Shown: positions 25,994-33,780 of the stretch, one piece after another | Layout of the letters: every line of letters begins with the position of its first letter | Numbering within the stretch: position 1 is the first letter of the stretch | Notes under the pieces: model-generated | The model's input: only the letters and a program-made list of their open reading frames with translations | What the model was told of the DNA's origin: nothing | The model's database searches: none | Made by a program: the position numbers and the translations under genes | Source: Lachnospiraceae bacterium | GTDB taxonomy: Bacteria; Bacillota; Clostridia; Lachnospirales; Lachnospiraceae | Assembly: GCA_017449765.1 (NCBI GenBank) | Contig: JAFTFE010000059.1 | Coordinates: 1 to 38,961, forward strand | Length of the DNA stretch: 38,961 nt | Reading direction: 5' to 3'

Positions 25994-26434
25994 ATGGCAG
26001 ATAAGTACGAGGCTCTGAAATTAAAAAATCAATTGTGTTTTCCGCTTTATGCGTGCGGCAAGGGTATAGTAAAAAGATACAAACCATTTTTGGATAATAT
26101 AGGTCTTACCTATACCCAGTACATAACGATGATGGTTATGTGGGAACAAAAAAAGATTAATGTCAAGGATTTAGGAGGCTTTTTATATCTTGATTCGGGT
26201 ACTTTGACTCCGGTATTAAAAAAGCTTGAGCATATGGGATATGTTACAAGGGAAAGAGATTCCGAGGATGAAAGAGTGCTAAATGTAACGATAACAAAAG
26301 CCGGGGAGGATCTAAAGAAAAAGGCAGTAGACGTACCACTCCAGATTGGTTCGTGCATAAGACTTGAGCCGGAGGAGGCAGAGACGTTATATAAGCTTTT
26401 GTACAAGCTTCTTGGGGAATTGGAAGAAGAATAA
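25994..26434 (+). CDS. ohrR: OhrR-type MarR family peroxide-sensing repressor
   Basis: A 146-residue MarR regulator closely resembling Bacillus subtilis OhrR. The reactive Cys15 is conserved in LKNQLCFPLYA, Tyr residues that hydrogen-bond to it occur near 29 and 40, and the winged-helix region reads LYLDSGTLTPVLKKLEHMGYVTRERDSEDERV. Oxidation of this Cys by organic hydroperoxides or hypochlorite releases OhrR from DNA. Cys21 and Cys121 are also present; Cys121 is near the place of the second Cys in two-Cys OhrR proteins. The operator-like repeats at 23505-23554 are its likely target. The kinase gene begins 3 bases after its stop. Confidence 0.9.
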   Translation: MADKYEALKLKNQLCFPLYACGKGIVKRYKPFLDNIGLTYTQYITMMVMWEQKKINVKDLGGFLYLDSGTLTPVLKKLEHMGYVTRERDSEDERVLNVTITKAGEDLKKKAVDVPLQIGSCIRLEPEEAETLYKLLYKLLGELEEE

Positions 26435-26437
26435 GAA

Positions 26438-27718
26438 ATGAATATAGTCGTAGAATATTTAAGTAATTGTTATCCGACTGTTATGGCTCTTTTGACCATA
26501 ATAGTTATGGTGGAATTAACTAAACGTAGTGGGATATTTGAGAAGACAGGGCGTATATACATCATGGTGTTGCTTACATTTGCTCTGTCTTTGCTTGAAT
26601 TTGCGGAGATATGGATAGATGAACATAATTTAAATTATAGGCTTTTATTTTATAAGGCCATGCTTATTTACAGTCTCTATCCTATGGTAGCTCTGCTTTT
26701 TTATTATTTTACATCTGATGTAAAGCATAAGTTCCTTATATTTATCCCGCAGCTTATTAATATAATTATTAATGTTCTTGATTTATTTGGCACAAGGCTT
26801 ATTTATTATTACTATGAGGATCATGGATACAAGGGTGGACCACTTAATTTTCTGCCTTTTGCTGTGGAAATATTCTATGTTGTTTTAATATGTGTCTATT
26901 CTGTAAGAATATTAAATGGAAAAAATAAATCCAAGGGTATTATAATGGCATTTTGTATGGCGACAATTATATTTGCACAGTTCCTTACTAATTTTGATAT
27001 GCCGTCCATATATCTTCCTACGATAATTGCTATCGAGATTTTAGTATATTATTTTTATATTGCGGCTATCCAGTATAATGAAAATAAGGATGCGCTTGTA
27101 GAGAGCGAACTTGCACTTGAAAGAAACAGAAATAATCTTTTGCTTGCGCAGATAAAGCCGCATTTTATAAACAGCAATCTTGCGGTTATAAGAAGTCTTT
27201 GCTATGAGGAGCCTGAAAAGGCGGTCGAGATGTTGGATCATTTTTCGGGATATCTGCGGGAAAATATACAACAGATAGATGATATGCAGCTGGTATCCTT
27301 TGAAAGAGAGATGGAATCGGTAGATAACTTTATCTATCTTGAAATGCAAAGATTCCCTGATAAAATAGAGGTTATTAAGGACATAAAGGTTAATGATTTT
27401 TTTGTTCCGCCTCTTTCGGTTCAGACAATCGTGGAAAATGCTATAAGACACGGTATAAGCATGACCGGCAAAAAAGGAACTGTCCGTATATCGACACTTG
27501 CAAAGGATGATAATTTCATTGTAAAAATCGAGGATAACGGCAAGGGCTTTGACGTAGACAACATAGAATTTGACGGGATAAATCATGTCGGAATTAAAAA
27601 TGTAGCCAATAGATTAAAAAGGATACTTAACGGAAAAATCAAGGTTGAAAGCGAAGTCGGATACGGAACCATCGTTACATTTTACATACCGAGAGAAAAT
27701 GTAAGGAAAGAAATATAG
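26438..27718 (+). CDS. LytS/YehU-type sensor histidine kinase
   Basis: A 426-residue membrane kinase with about six hydrophobic segments in the first 210 residues and no large extracellular domain. A coiled coil at about 215-235 follows, then the His_kinase domain of the LytS group: phosphoacceptor His242 in QIKPHFINS (family consensus QINPHFLxN), PPLSVQTIVENAIRHGI, and GKGFD and GIKNVANRL. It pairs with the response regulator 47 bases downstream. Tight spacing after ohrR suggests that peroxide derepression also raises this system. The signal is unknown. Confidence 0.92.
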   Translation: MNIVVEYLSNCYPTVMALLTIIVMVELTKRSGIFEKTGRIYIMVLLTFALSLLEFAEIWIDEHNLNYRLLFYKAMLIYSLYPMVALLFYYFTSDVKHKFLIFIPQLINIIINVLDLFGTRLIYYYYEDHGYKGGPLNFLPFAVEIFYVVLICVYSVRILNGKNKSKGIIMAFCMATIIFAQFLTNFDMPSIYLPTIIAIEILVYYFYIAAIQYNENKDALVESELALERNRNNLLLAQIKPHFINSNLAVIRSLCYEEPEKAVEMLDHFSGYLRENIQQIDDMQLVSFEREMESVDNFIYLEMQRFPDKIEVIKDIKVNDFFVPPLSVQTIVENAIRHGISMTGKKGTVRISTLAKDDNFIVKIEDNGKGFDVDNIEFDGINHVGIKNVANRLKRILNGKIKVESEVGYGTIVTFYIPRENVRKEI

Positions 27719-27765
27719 CAGATAAAAGGTATTAATTAAGATATCAGGATTGGAGGCAGACATAT

Positions 27766-28536
27766 ATGAAATGTTTGATAGCAGATGATGAACCGCTTAT
27801 ATTGAAGGATATCCATAGAACAGCAAAGAAGGTTCTTGGAGAAGATACGGATTTTTTTCTGGCGGAAAATTCTGATGAAGCGCTCGGGATAATAAAGAAA
27901 GAAAATGAATCCGGAACCGGAATACAGATAGCATTTCTTGATATAGAGATGCCGTTTATATCCGGACTGGAGGTTGCAAAAAAGATTCAGGAGATAAGTC
28001 CAAAAACCAATATAATATTTGTTACGGGACACGGCAAATATGCACTTGATGTGCTGGAAATGTATGTGAGCGGTTTTATCATGAAGCCGGTTAATGAAAA
28101 GAGCATGAAAAAGGCAATCGAAAACCTCAGATATCCGATACCGAGTCTTTCGATAAAATGCTTCGGACACTTTGAAATCTTCTTTGGAGATAAACCTGTT
28201 AATTTTAAACGTACACAGTGTAAGGAGATAGTTGCATATCTGGTGGATAAAAAAGGTGCACTTGTATCCGAGGATGAGCTCAGATATCTGCTATGGTCCG
28301 AGAATGAAGATACAGAAAAGAAAAAACGCTATATACGAAATATCATAAGTGATATAAGAGTAGCATTTAAAAACTGCGGAGTGGATGATGTAATTATAAA
28401 TAACAATAAATCCTTTTATTGTATAAACAAGGATAAGATAAGCTGTGATTACTTTGATTATCTGGATGGGAATAAAGATATAACCGATGACAAGAATGCT
28501 TCATATATGGAGCAGTATCCTTGGGCGGAACTTTAA
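27766..28536 (+). CDS. Response regulator with SARP-like winged-helix output
   Basis: A 256-residue regulator. The receiver domain (1-122) has D7-D8, phosphoacceptor Asp59 in FLDIEMP, and Lys112 in MKPV. The C-terminal half starts IKCFGHFEIFFGDKPVNFKRTQ and continues KEIVAYLVDKKGALVSEDELRYLLW, the pattern of OmpR-like DNA-binding domains of the SARP/BTAD type, rather than the LytTR domain usually paired with LytS-type kinases. This receiver plus SARP-type combination is common in Lachnospiraceae. GGAGG precedes the ATG. The surface-protein genes downstream are possible targets, but the sequence does not prove it. Confidence 0.88.
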   Translation: MKCLIADDEPLILKDIHRTAKKVLGEDTDFFLAENSDEALGIIKKENESGTGIQIAFLDIEMPFISGLEVAKKIQEISPKTNIIFVTGHGKYALDVLEMYVSGFIMKPVNEKSMKKAIENLRYPIPSLSIKCFGHFEIFFGDKPVNFKRTQCKEIVAYLVDKKGALVSEDELRYLLWSENEDTEKKKRYIRNIISDIRVAFKNCGVDDVIINNNKSFYCINKDKISCDYFDYLDGNKDITDDKNASYMEQYPWAEL

Positions 28537-28545
28537 AGATTAAAT

Positions 28546-28593
28546 AAAAGTAACCGACTCCAATCGTAACCGACTGGAAACGGTTACTTTTTT
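28546..28593 (+). terminator. Rho-independent terminator of the peroxide/two-component operon
   Basis: AAAAGTAACCG (28546-28556) pairs with CGGTTACTTTT (28581-28591). A second GTAACCG copy at 28566-28572 could pair with the same right arm in an alternative fold. A T run follows. It starts 10 bases after the stop codon. Confidence 0.88.
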
Positions 28594-28625
28594 ACTTTAT
28601 AGGAAAGTTCTCCTATAAAGTAAAA
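28590..28625. terminator. Second hairpin, probably bidirectional
   Basis: A perfect 15-pair stem (TTTTACTTTATAGGA, 28590-28604, against 28611-28625) with a 6-base loop, flanked by T on one side and A on the other. It overlaps the end of the previous terminator. Confidence 0.7.
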
Positions 28626-28627
28626 AA

Positions 28628-28775
28628 CGCTCCGCTAAGGATGCGCAGCTCGCGGAAGGGTAATTTTGCTACGCAACCGCTCGCGCGCGAAGTGTCGCGA
28701 GCGACACTTTGTTCTGCACACGCCCGCGTAATGAAAATTGTCACTTTGTGACATGCGGGCGGCGCGGAGAGTAGT
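28628..28775. other. GC-rich structured intergenic element
   Basis: About 148 bases of strikingly GC-rich DNA in an otherwise AT-rich gap, without a credible reading frame. CTCCGC (28630-28635) and GCGGAG (28764-28769) can close an outer stem. Inside are a 9-pair hairpin (AAGTGTCGC, 28690-28698, against 28701-28709) and GCCCGC (28722-28727) against GCGGGC (28755-28760), enclosing GTCAC-TTT-GTGAC. It resembles a dispersed repeat or a non-coding RNA. The rest of the 453-base gap holds two terminators before it and a promoter after it. Confidence 0.55.
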
Positions 28776-28885
28776 GTGCGATTTCATCTTCCCTACTCGA
28801 TTTTGTACATATATGACTATGATTATAAATTACAAGAGAAAAGCAAAATGACACGAATCATTTTTATGAAAAAAATTGATTTTGG

Positions 28886-28949
28886 TTTACATAACTGTTA
28901 GCTTTGTGGCAGATTTGTGGCAACTGTTTGATATAATATAGGCTAATTA
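28886..28949 (+). promoter_or_regulatory. Promoter block of the ubiquitin-containing surface protein gene (copy A)
   Basis: TTTACATAACTG, then two direct repeats TTTGTGGCAGA and TTTGTGGCAAC (28903-28913 and 28914-28924, an 11-base period), then 7 bases, then TATAAT (28932-28937) and GCTAATTA. No -35 box sits at 17 bases, so the repeats may bind an activator. The same block lies before the second large surface gene at 34081-34142 with identical spacing. Confidence 0.75.
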
Positions 28950-28989
28950 TGATGTTATTAGACTTAAAATTATACGAGGAGGCTTTTGA

Positions 28990-31900
28990 ATGAAAACAAA
29001 AATAAGATTAAGAAAGAGATTATTTAGCTTTGCGATTGCACTTGTGATAGTGATTGGTACTTTTTCAGGTGTTGTGCCGGGTACAAGTATGACATCGTAT
29101 GCAGCAGAAATAGCAATAATAAAACCATATGAAATTCCTGCTTCTTGGGAAAAAGATGATAGTGCACATACATTAAATGATTTTGAGGGCTTTCAATCAA
29201 CATCGTTTGAGGCTGTAACTGCATTGGCGGGTACAGATTATATTCCAAATATAGGCAGTTGTGTAGTTGTATACGATTATGTTGAAGACCACTATGTGGG
29301 TGTTTGCTTTAATAATGGAAGTTATGCAGGTATCGTTAATCTTTATTTTCATTATATAACATATAATGCTTGTGCCTTAAATTCTTCGTTTTATTATACC
29401 ACTGGTGTAATCAGTGATTCTTTTACTGTAAAACTTAATACTAATGGTGGAACAATCAATAATGGGAATATTACTGAATATACAGAAGGAACAGGAGCAA
29501 CATTACCGACTGAGACTGATATTATAAGAGATGGTTATACCTTTGGTGGATGGTATGCAAATTCAGATTTCAGTGGTGATCCAGTAACTTCTATTTCCGA
29601 AACAGAAACAGGAAATAAAGAATACTGGGCTAATTGGACAATGGCAGGAGATATGCAAATATTTATTAAAGGAATTAGTGGTGGGTCTAAATCTATTACT
29701 GTATATAATAGTGATACTATCGCTATAACCAAAAATAAGATTGTTGATGTATTTAATACTTCACAAGGAGTTAAAAGATTAATATTTGCAGGTAAGGTGT
29801 TAGAAGGCGATAAAACATTGGCTGATTATAATATTCAAAAAGAATCTACACTTCATGTAATATTTGATAATGAATATACGGTATCATTTAATACTAATGG
29901 AGGAAGTGCTGTTTCTTCTCAAACTTTAGTCAGTGGAAGTAAGGTAACGGTACCTGAAGATCCGGAAAAGGATAGCTATACATTTGCCGGTTGGTATTCA
30001 GATGAGGGTTTAACATCACAGTATAATTTTGACGATGAAGTTACATCTGATTTTACGCTATATGCAAATTGGATACCGGTAACATATACAGTAACATTAC
30101 ATGCAAATGGTGGAACTATTGCTGATGGAAAAAATGTTACAGGATATACTTATGGAACAGGTGCGACATTGCCAACTGATTCCGATATGAGTAGAAACGG
30201 TTATATATTTGATGGCTGGTATGATAACGAAGAATTAACCGGAGAGGTTGTAACAAGTATATCAACAACTGATACAGGAAATAAAGGATACTGGGCTAAA
30301 TGGACATCAAATAAATACACTATTACATTTGTGAATGACGATAATACAAAAATATCAAGCGTTGAATATGACTATGGAACATCTGCAAATGATATAGTTA
30401 AACCAAGTAATCCGACAAAGAGTGCAACAGCGCAGTATACCTATACATTTGCAGGCTGGGATTCGGAAGTAACAGTTGTCACAGCAGATAAAACATATAA
30501 GGCGACTTATACAAGTTTAGTAAATAAGTATACAGTAACCTTTAAAGACTATGATGGAAGAACTGTATTAGATTCGCAACAAGTGAATTATGGTCAGGCT
30601 GCAACAGCACCTTCTAATCCAACAAGAACAGGATATACATTTATAGGTTGGAATAAGACATTTAATAATGTTACTGAGAATTTAGTAGTAACAGCACAAT
30701 ATAGAATAAATAAATATACAATTAAATTTGTTGATGACGATAATACAGAAATATCAAGTGCAAAATATAACTATGGAACATCTGCGAATAATATAGTAAA
30801 ACCGAGCAATCCAAAAAAGAGTGCAACAGCACAGTATACCTATAAATTTGCAGGATGGGATTCCGAAATATCTGATGTTACTGGAAATAAAACTTACAAG
30901 GCAACTTATACAAGTGCAGTAAATAAGTATACAGTTACTTTTGATTCAAATGGTGGAAATGATATTGATAGTCAATCCGTAGATTATGGTACCAAAGCAA
31001 CGGCGCCTAAAGATCCGACAAACGGTAATTTGCATTTTATAGGATGGTTTGTTGATCCTACGATAGACAATATATTTAATTATGAGACCTTTGAATATAA
31101 TACATTTGATTTTGATACTGAAATAACAAGTGACATTACTCTAAAAGCTTTATGGAGCACAAGATTAAATGTCAATACAAAAGGATGCGGCCAGATTGCT
31201 ACAGCAGAAAGTGGCGGAGAATTAGAATATGATGAAGAATATACGATAACATCGACATCAGAATTAGCAATAATTGGATTGTATGATTCATTTGATGTAG
31301 AAGCAAAACCTGATGAAGGATATCATTTTGTCAAATGGACAAAAGATGGTGATGATTATTCAACAGATTCTAAGATAACTATTACGTTAGAAAATGATAT
31401 GGTTGAATTAGTTGCAGTTTTTGAAATTGATACCTATGACGTTACATTTGATTCAAACGGACATGGAACAGCACCTGTTTCTCAAAGTGTAGTATATGGC
31501 AGCACAATAACAAAACCAAAAGATATATCAGCAGAAGGTTATACTTTTGCAGGATGGTTCAAAGAGAAAAAATGTAAAAATGAATGGGATTTTAATAAGG
31601 ATACTGTAAAAGAAGATACTGTAATCTATGCAAAATGGATTGAGTTAGGTGAAAAAGAAATAGCAACAGATGTTAAGAAAGATGAAAATTCTCCGGAGTT
31701 AAATACATCGGATTTAACTAAAGAATTAGCAGACTCCACTCTCTCAAATGAAGAAAAGGATAAAATTGATGAGGCGATAGAGCAGGGGCAAGATGTCGAT
31801 GTAGAAGTTTATCTTGAAATAAATGACATTAGTGAAAGTGTTAGCACTGATGACAAGGAGAAGATTACGGCACTTGTTTCTGATGCTGACGATATAAAGT

Positions 31901-32655
31901 ATTTTGATATTTCATTATTTAAAGAAATATCAATAAGTGGACAGTCGCAGGGAGCAACATCACTTCATGAACTTACATCACCGATAAAACTTACTATCGC
32001 AGTGCCGGAAAGCTTCCCGGCAGTTGCAGCAGGTTATACAAGAATTTATACAGTTATAAGAATTCATGAAGGTATTGCAGAGAAACTTCCGACAACCTTA
32101 AATGCGGATGGAACATTAACATTTGAGACCGATAAGTTTTCAACCTATGCACTTTCATATACGGATTCGGCAGTAGATGCAGGCAAGGATGAAGATGAGG
32201 ATAAAGATAAGGATAGAGATAAGGATAAAGACGCAGAAGAGATAAGGACTGTAGATATGTACCGTCTCTATAATCCAAACAGCGGAGAACATTTCTATAC
32301 AGCAAATGTATCTGAAAAGGATAATCTTTTAAGTTTAGGCTGGAGAAATGAGGGTATCGGTTGGAAGGCACCGGTTAGCTCTAATACGCCTGTATACAGA
32401 TTATATAATCCTAATGCCGGTGACCATCATTTTACAATGAATATTGATGAGAGAGATTTCCTAATAAGTGTAGGTTGGAAGTATGAAGGTATAGGATGGT
32501 ATTCAGATGATGCAAAGACAGTTCCTTTGTACAGACAGTATAATCCGAATGCTAAATCAGGAACTCATAACTATACCGCTAATAAGAGCGAGAATGATTG
32601 GCTTGTAAGTCTTGGTTGGAGATACGAAGGCATAGGCTGGTATGGAGTGAAATAA
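28990..32655 (+). CDS. Secreted multidomain surface protein: InlB repeats, ubiquitin-like domain, DUF5648 repeats
   Basis: A 1221-residue exported protein. The signal peptide is 1-39 (RKR, hydrophobic core, SYAAE). Residues about 40-145 are an unrecognised N-terminal domain. InlB/Listeria-Bacteroides repeat 1 (about 146-221, GYTFGGWY) comes next, then a ubiquitin-like domain (222-293). Repeats 2-7 follow from about 295 to 730 (FAGWYSDE, FDGWYDNE, FAGWDSE, FIGWNK, FAGWDSE, FIGWF), then a divergent repeat, repeat 8 (about 820-890), and a charged domain (about 890-1060). A Lys/Asp-rich linker leads to three DUF5648 repeats (1088-1221: YRLYNPNSGEHFYTAN, YRLYNPNAGDHHFTMN, YRQYNPNAKSGTHNYTAN). There is no LPXTG or membrane anchor; DUF5648 repeats may hold it to the wall. 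GAGG precedes the ATG. A role in adhesion or host interaction is inferred. Confidence 0.92.
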   Translation: MKTKIRLRKRLFSFAIALVIVIGTFSGVVPGTSMTSYAAEIAIIKPYEIPASWEKDDSAHTLNDFEGFQSTSFEAVTALAGTDYIPNIGSCVVVYDYVEDHYVGVCFNNGSYAGIVNLYFHYITYNACALNSSFYYTTGVISDSFTVKLNTNGGTINNGNITEYTEGTGATLPTETDIIRDGYTFGGWYANSDFSGDPVTSISETETGNKEYWANWTMAGDMQIFIKGISGGSKSITVYNSDTIAITKNKIVDVFNTSQGVKRLIFAGKVLEGDKTLADYNIQKESTLHVIFDNEYTVSFNTNGGSAVSSQTLVSGSKVTVPEDPEKDSYTFAGWYSDEGLTSQYNFDDEVTSDFTLYANWIPVTYTVTLHANGGTIADGKNVTGYTYGTGATLPTDSDMSRNGYIFDGWYDNEELTGEVVTSISTTDTGNKGYWAKWTSNKYTITFVNDDNTKISSVEYDYGTSANDIVKPSNPTKSATAQYTYTFAGWDSEVTVVTADKTYKATYTSLVNKYTVTFKDYDGRTVLDSQQVNYGQAATAPSNPTRTGYTFIGWNKTFNNVTENLVVTAQYRINKYTIKFVDDDNTEISSAKYNYGTSANNIVKPSNPKKSATAQYTYKFAGWDSEISDVTGNKTYKATYTSAVNKYTVTFDSNGGNDIDSQSVDYGTKATAPKDPTNGNLHFIGWFVDPTIDNIFNYETFEYNTFDFDTEITSDITLKALWSTRLNVNTKGCGQIATAESGGELEYDEEYTITSTSELAIIGLYDSFDVEAKPDEGYHFVKWTKDGDDYSTDSKITITLENDMVELVAVFEIDTYDVTFDSNGHGTAPVSQSVVYGSTITKPKDISAEGYTFAGWFKEKKCKNEWDFNKDTVKEDTVIYAKWIELGEKEIATDVKKDENSPELNTSDLTKELADSTLSNEEKDKIDEAIEQGQDVDVEVYLEINDISESVSTDDKEKITALVSDADDIKYFDISLFKEISISGQSQGATSLHELTSPIKLTIAVPESFPAVAAGYTRIYTVIRIHEGIAEKLPTTLNADGTLTFETDKFSTYALSYTDSAVDAGKDEDEDKDKDRDKDKDAEEIRTVDMYRLYNPNSGEHFYTANVSEKDNLLSLGWRNEGIGWKAPVSSNTPVYRLYNPNAGDHHFTMNIDERDFLISVGWKYEGIGWYSDDAKTVPLYRQYNPNAKSGTHNYTANKSENDWLVSLGWRYEGIGWYGVK
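29653..29868 (+). other. Segment coding a ubiquitin-like domain
   Basis: Residues 222-293 of the secreted protein. Against human ubiquitin (from memory) it aligns with no gap from Met1 to position 72, with 37 identities by hand count. Identical stretches are MQIF, SDTI, RLIFAGK (42-48) and DYNIQKESTLH (58-68). Lys6, 27, 29, 48 and 63 are kept; Lys11 and Lys33 are not. Of the Ile44 patch, Ile44 and His68 are kept and Leu8 and Val70 are Ile. The C-terminal LRLRGG is replaced by Asp-Asn-Glu-Tyr-Thr, which runs into the next InlB repeat, so it cannot be conjugated as it stands. Codons are AT-rich like the rest of the gene. Confidence 0.93.
30310..30921 (+). repeat. Tandem InlB-type repeats with a near-duplicate pair
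   Basis: Three units each begin with Asn-Lys-Tyr-Thr: 30310-30522, 30523-30708 and 30709-30921. The first and third are both 71 residues long and nearly the same (YGTSAN, IVKPSNP, KSATAQYTY, KTYKATYTS), separated by a different unit. This points to a duplication within the gene. Confidence 0.85.
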
Positions 32656-32705
32656 TATTTGAAATGTGACGGTATACATAATCCCCATCCGTCATATTAG
32701 AATAA

Positions 32706-32735
32706 GGGCAGGCACAAAGTGTGCCTTCCCATAGA
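32706..32735 (+). terminator. Terminator of the surface protein gene
   Basis: GGGCAGGCACA pairs with TGTGCCTTCCC (one mismatch) around AAG. It begins 50 bases after the stop codon. The T run is weak, but a second hairpin follows. Confidence 0.65.
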
Positions 32736-32742
32736 CAGTAAT

Positions 32743-32777
32743 CGGTGCCAATCTTTAATAGTTGGCACCGAATGTAT
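32743..32777. terminator. Second hairpin between convergent genes
   Basis: CGGTGCCAA (32743-32751) pairs perfectly with TTGGCACCG (32762-32770), followed by GTATTTTT on the plus strand. It may serve the plus-strand gene and the minus-strand nuclease gene that ends at 32803. Confidence 0.65.
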
Positions 32778-32802
32778 TTTTGGTTTGCATTGTTAATATA
32801 AC

Positions 32803-33780
32803 TTATACCATAACAGATTCGTTTAATATGATGTCTTTGTATTTTTCTCTTTTATCATTGGATATTTTCAAAATGTCCATACATTTATCAATATCCCAAT
32901 CTGTGTTTTCTATTAGGTTTTTGATACTGTTTATGGTTGATTCTTCAATGCCGGAATCATAACCATCATTAAATCCATCATCATATACACCCTGGCTTAA
33001 ATTACACATACTTCTTACACCACCTTCCAGTTCTTTGGTCATAGGAATATTAAATTCTTCGCTTAATCTTTTCTTTTTATCTTCCGTATTTATTGTCTTT
33101 GACAGCAGGGTAGAGAGCATCTGTATGAGCTTGTCGCTACTGTCATTTTTATTATCGTTCAGGCATATGATGGAAACGGAGATTAAATCATAATCGTCCA
33201 TGTTTTCTTCAAAATGTCCGAATACTTCTTCTTTCGTAAGGTTATACCGGGATATGGTGTTTTGCCTTTTCTTCGGCGGTCTGGTACATATCCATATGGA
33301 ACGAACTTTCTTAAGCTTCTCATAGTGAGAGTTGGTAAATATCGTTTCATACTGCGAGGATATCATGCGGCTTGCATAATATATGCCTCTTTTTATGATA
33401 GGATATCCCGGATAAAAATCATTTTGTGCTTCGACATTTATAATCATGTCAGCACGATTATCCGTTTCAGGTATGATTGCCTTGAATTTAATGTCAAATC
33501 TGACAACACCTTCTTTTATAGAGCTGTCTTCATTATTGGCGCCTTCGATAGATTCCGGCACTTCATCTCTGTGAACCGTTTCTTTGGAAATCTGTGGTTC
33601 ACCGTCTATAAAATTTTCGGCTATTTCAAAAACACTGTAATCGGAATACTCTTTTGTAGAATATTTGATAATCCAGGCAAGGATTATCTTGTTTGCAAGC
33701 ACCTGTTTACAGGCTTTGTCATAGGAAGCCATGATACCTGCAGTATCAATGTGTTTTGCTAATCTGTTTTGTACCTTCAA
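32803..33780 (-). CDS. Rpn-family / PD-(D/E)XK nuclease (transposase-like)
   Basis: A 325-residue protein of the recombination-promoting nuclease/PD-(D/E)XK transposase-like group common in Lachnospiraceae. Visible features are DKACKQVLANKIILAWIIKY at the start, RFDIKFKA and IINVEAQND (the Asp and Glu-x-Gln of a PD-(D/E)XK site), YPIIKRGIYYASRMIS, and an acidic C-terminal tail with DDGFNDGYDSGIEE. I accept the TTG start at 33780 because AAGGAGG lies 8 bases upstream of it; the first ATG (residue 17) has no such site. Family members are DNA endonucleases linked to RecA-independent recombination. No terminal repeats of a mobile element are visible. It sits alone between two surface protein genes. 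Confidence 0.85.
   Translation of the reverse strand: MKVQNRLAKHIDTAGIMASYDKACKQVLANKIILAWIIKYSTKEYSDYSVFEIAENFIDGEPQISKETVHRDEVPESIEGANNEDSSIKEGVVRFDIKFKAIIPETDNRADMIINVEAQNDFYPGYPIIKRGIYYASRMISSQYETIFTNSHYEKLKKVRSIWICTRPPKKRQNTISRYNLTKEEVFGHFEENMDDYDLISVSIICLNDNKNDSSDKLIQMLSTLLSKTINTEDKKKRLSEEFNIPMTKELEGGVRSMCNLSQGVYDDGFNDGYDSGIEESTINSIKNLIENTDWDIDKCMDILKISNDKREKYKDIILNESVMV

Noticed and set aside
27041..27586. A 181-codon minus-strand frame opposite the LytS-like kinase.
   Set aside because: It is antisense to conserved kinase motifs, has no Shine-Dalgarno and resembles no family.
18323..29868. A ubiquitin-associated (UBA-like) domain and a ubiquitin-like domain in the same window, suggesting a bacterial ubiquitin system.
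   Set aside because: The UBA-like part is the EF-Ts type fold of an intracellular protein, while the ubiquitin domain is exported. They are 10 kb apart, and no E1, E2, E3 or deubiquitinase-like gene is present.
33214..33762. A 182-codon plus-strand frame inside the nuclease gene.
   Set aside because: It is antisense to a well-supported family member, and its composition (rich in Phe, Tyr, Arg, Ile) is that of a shadow frame.
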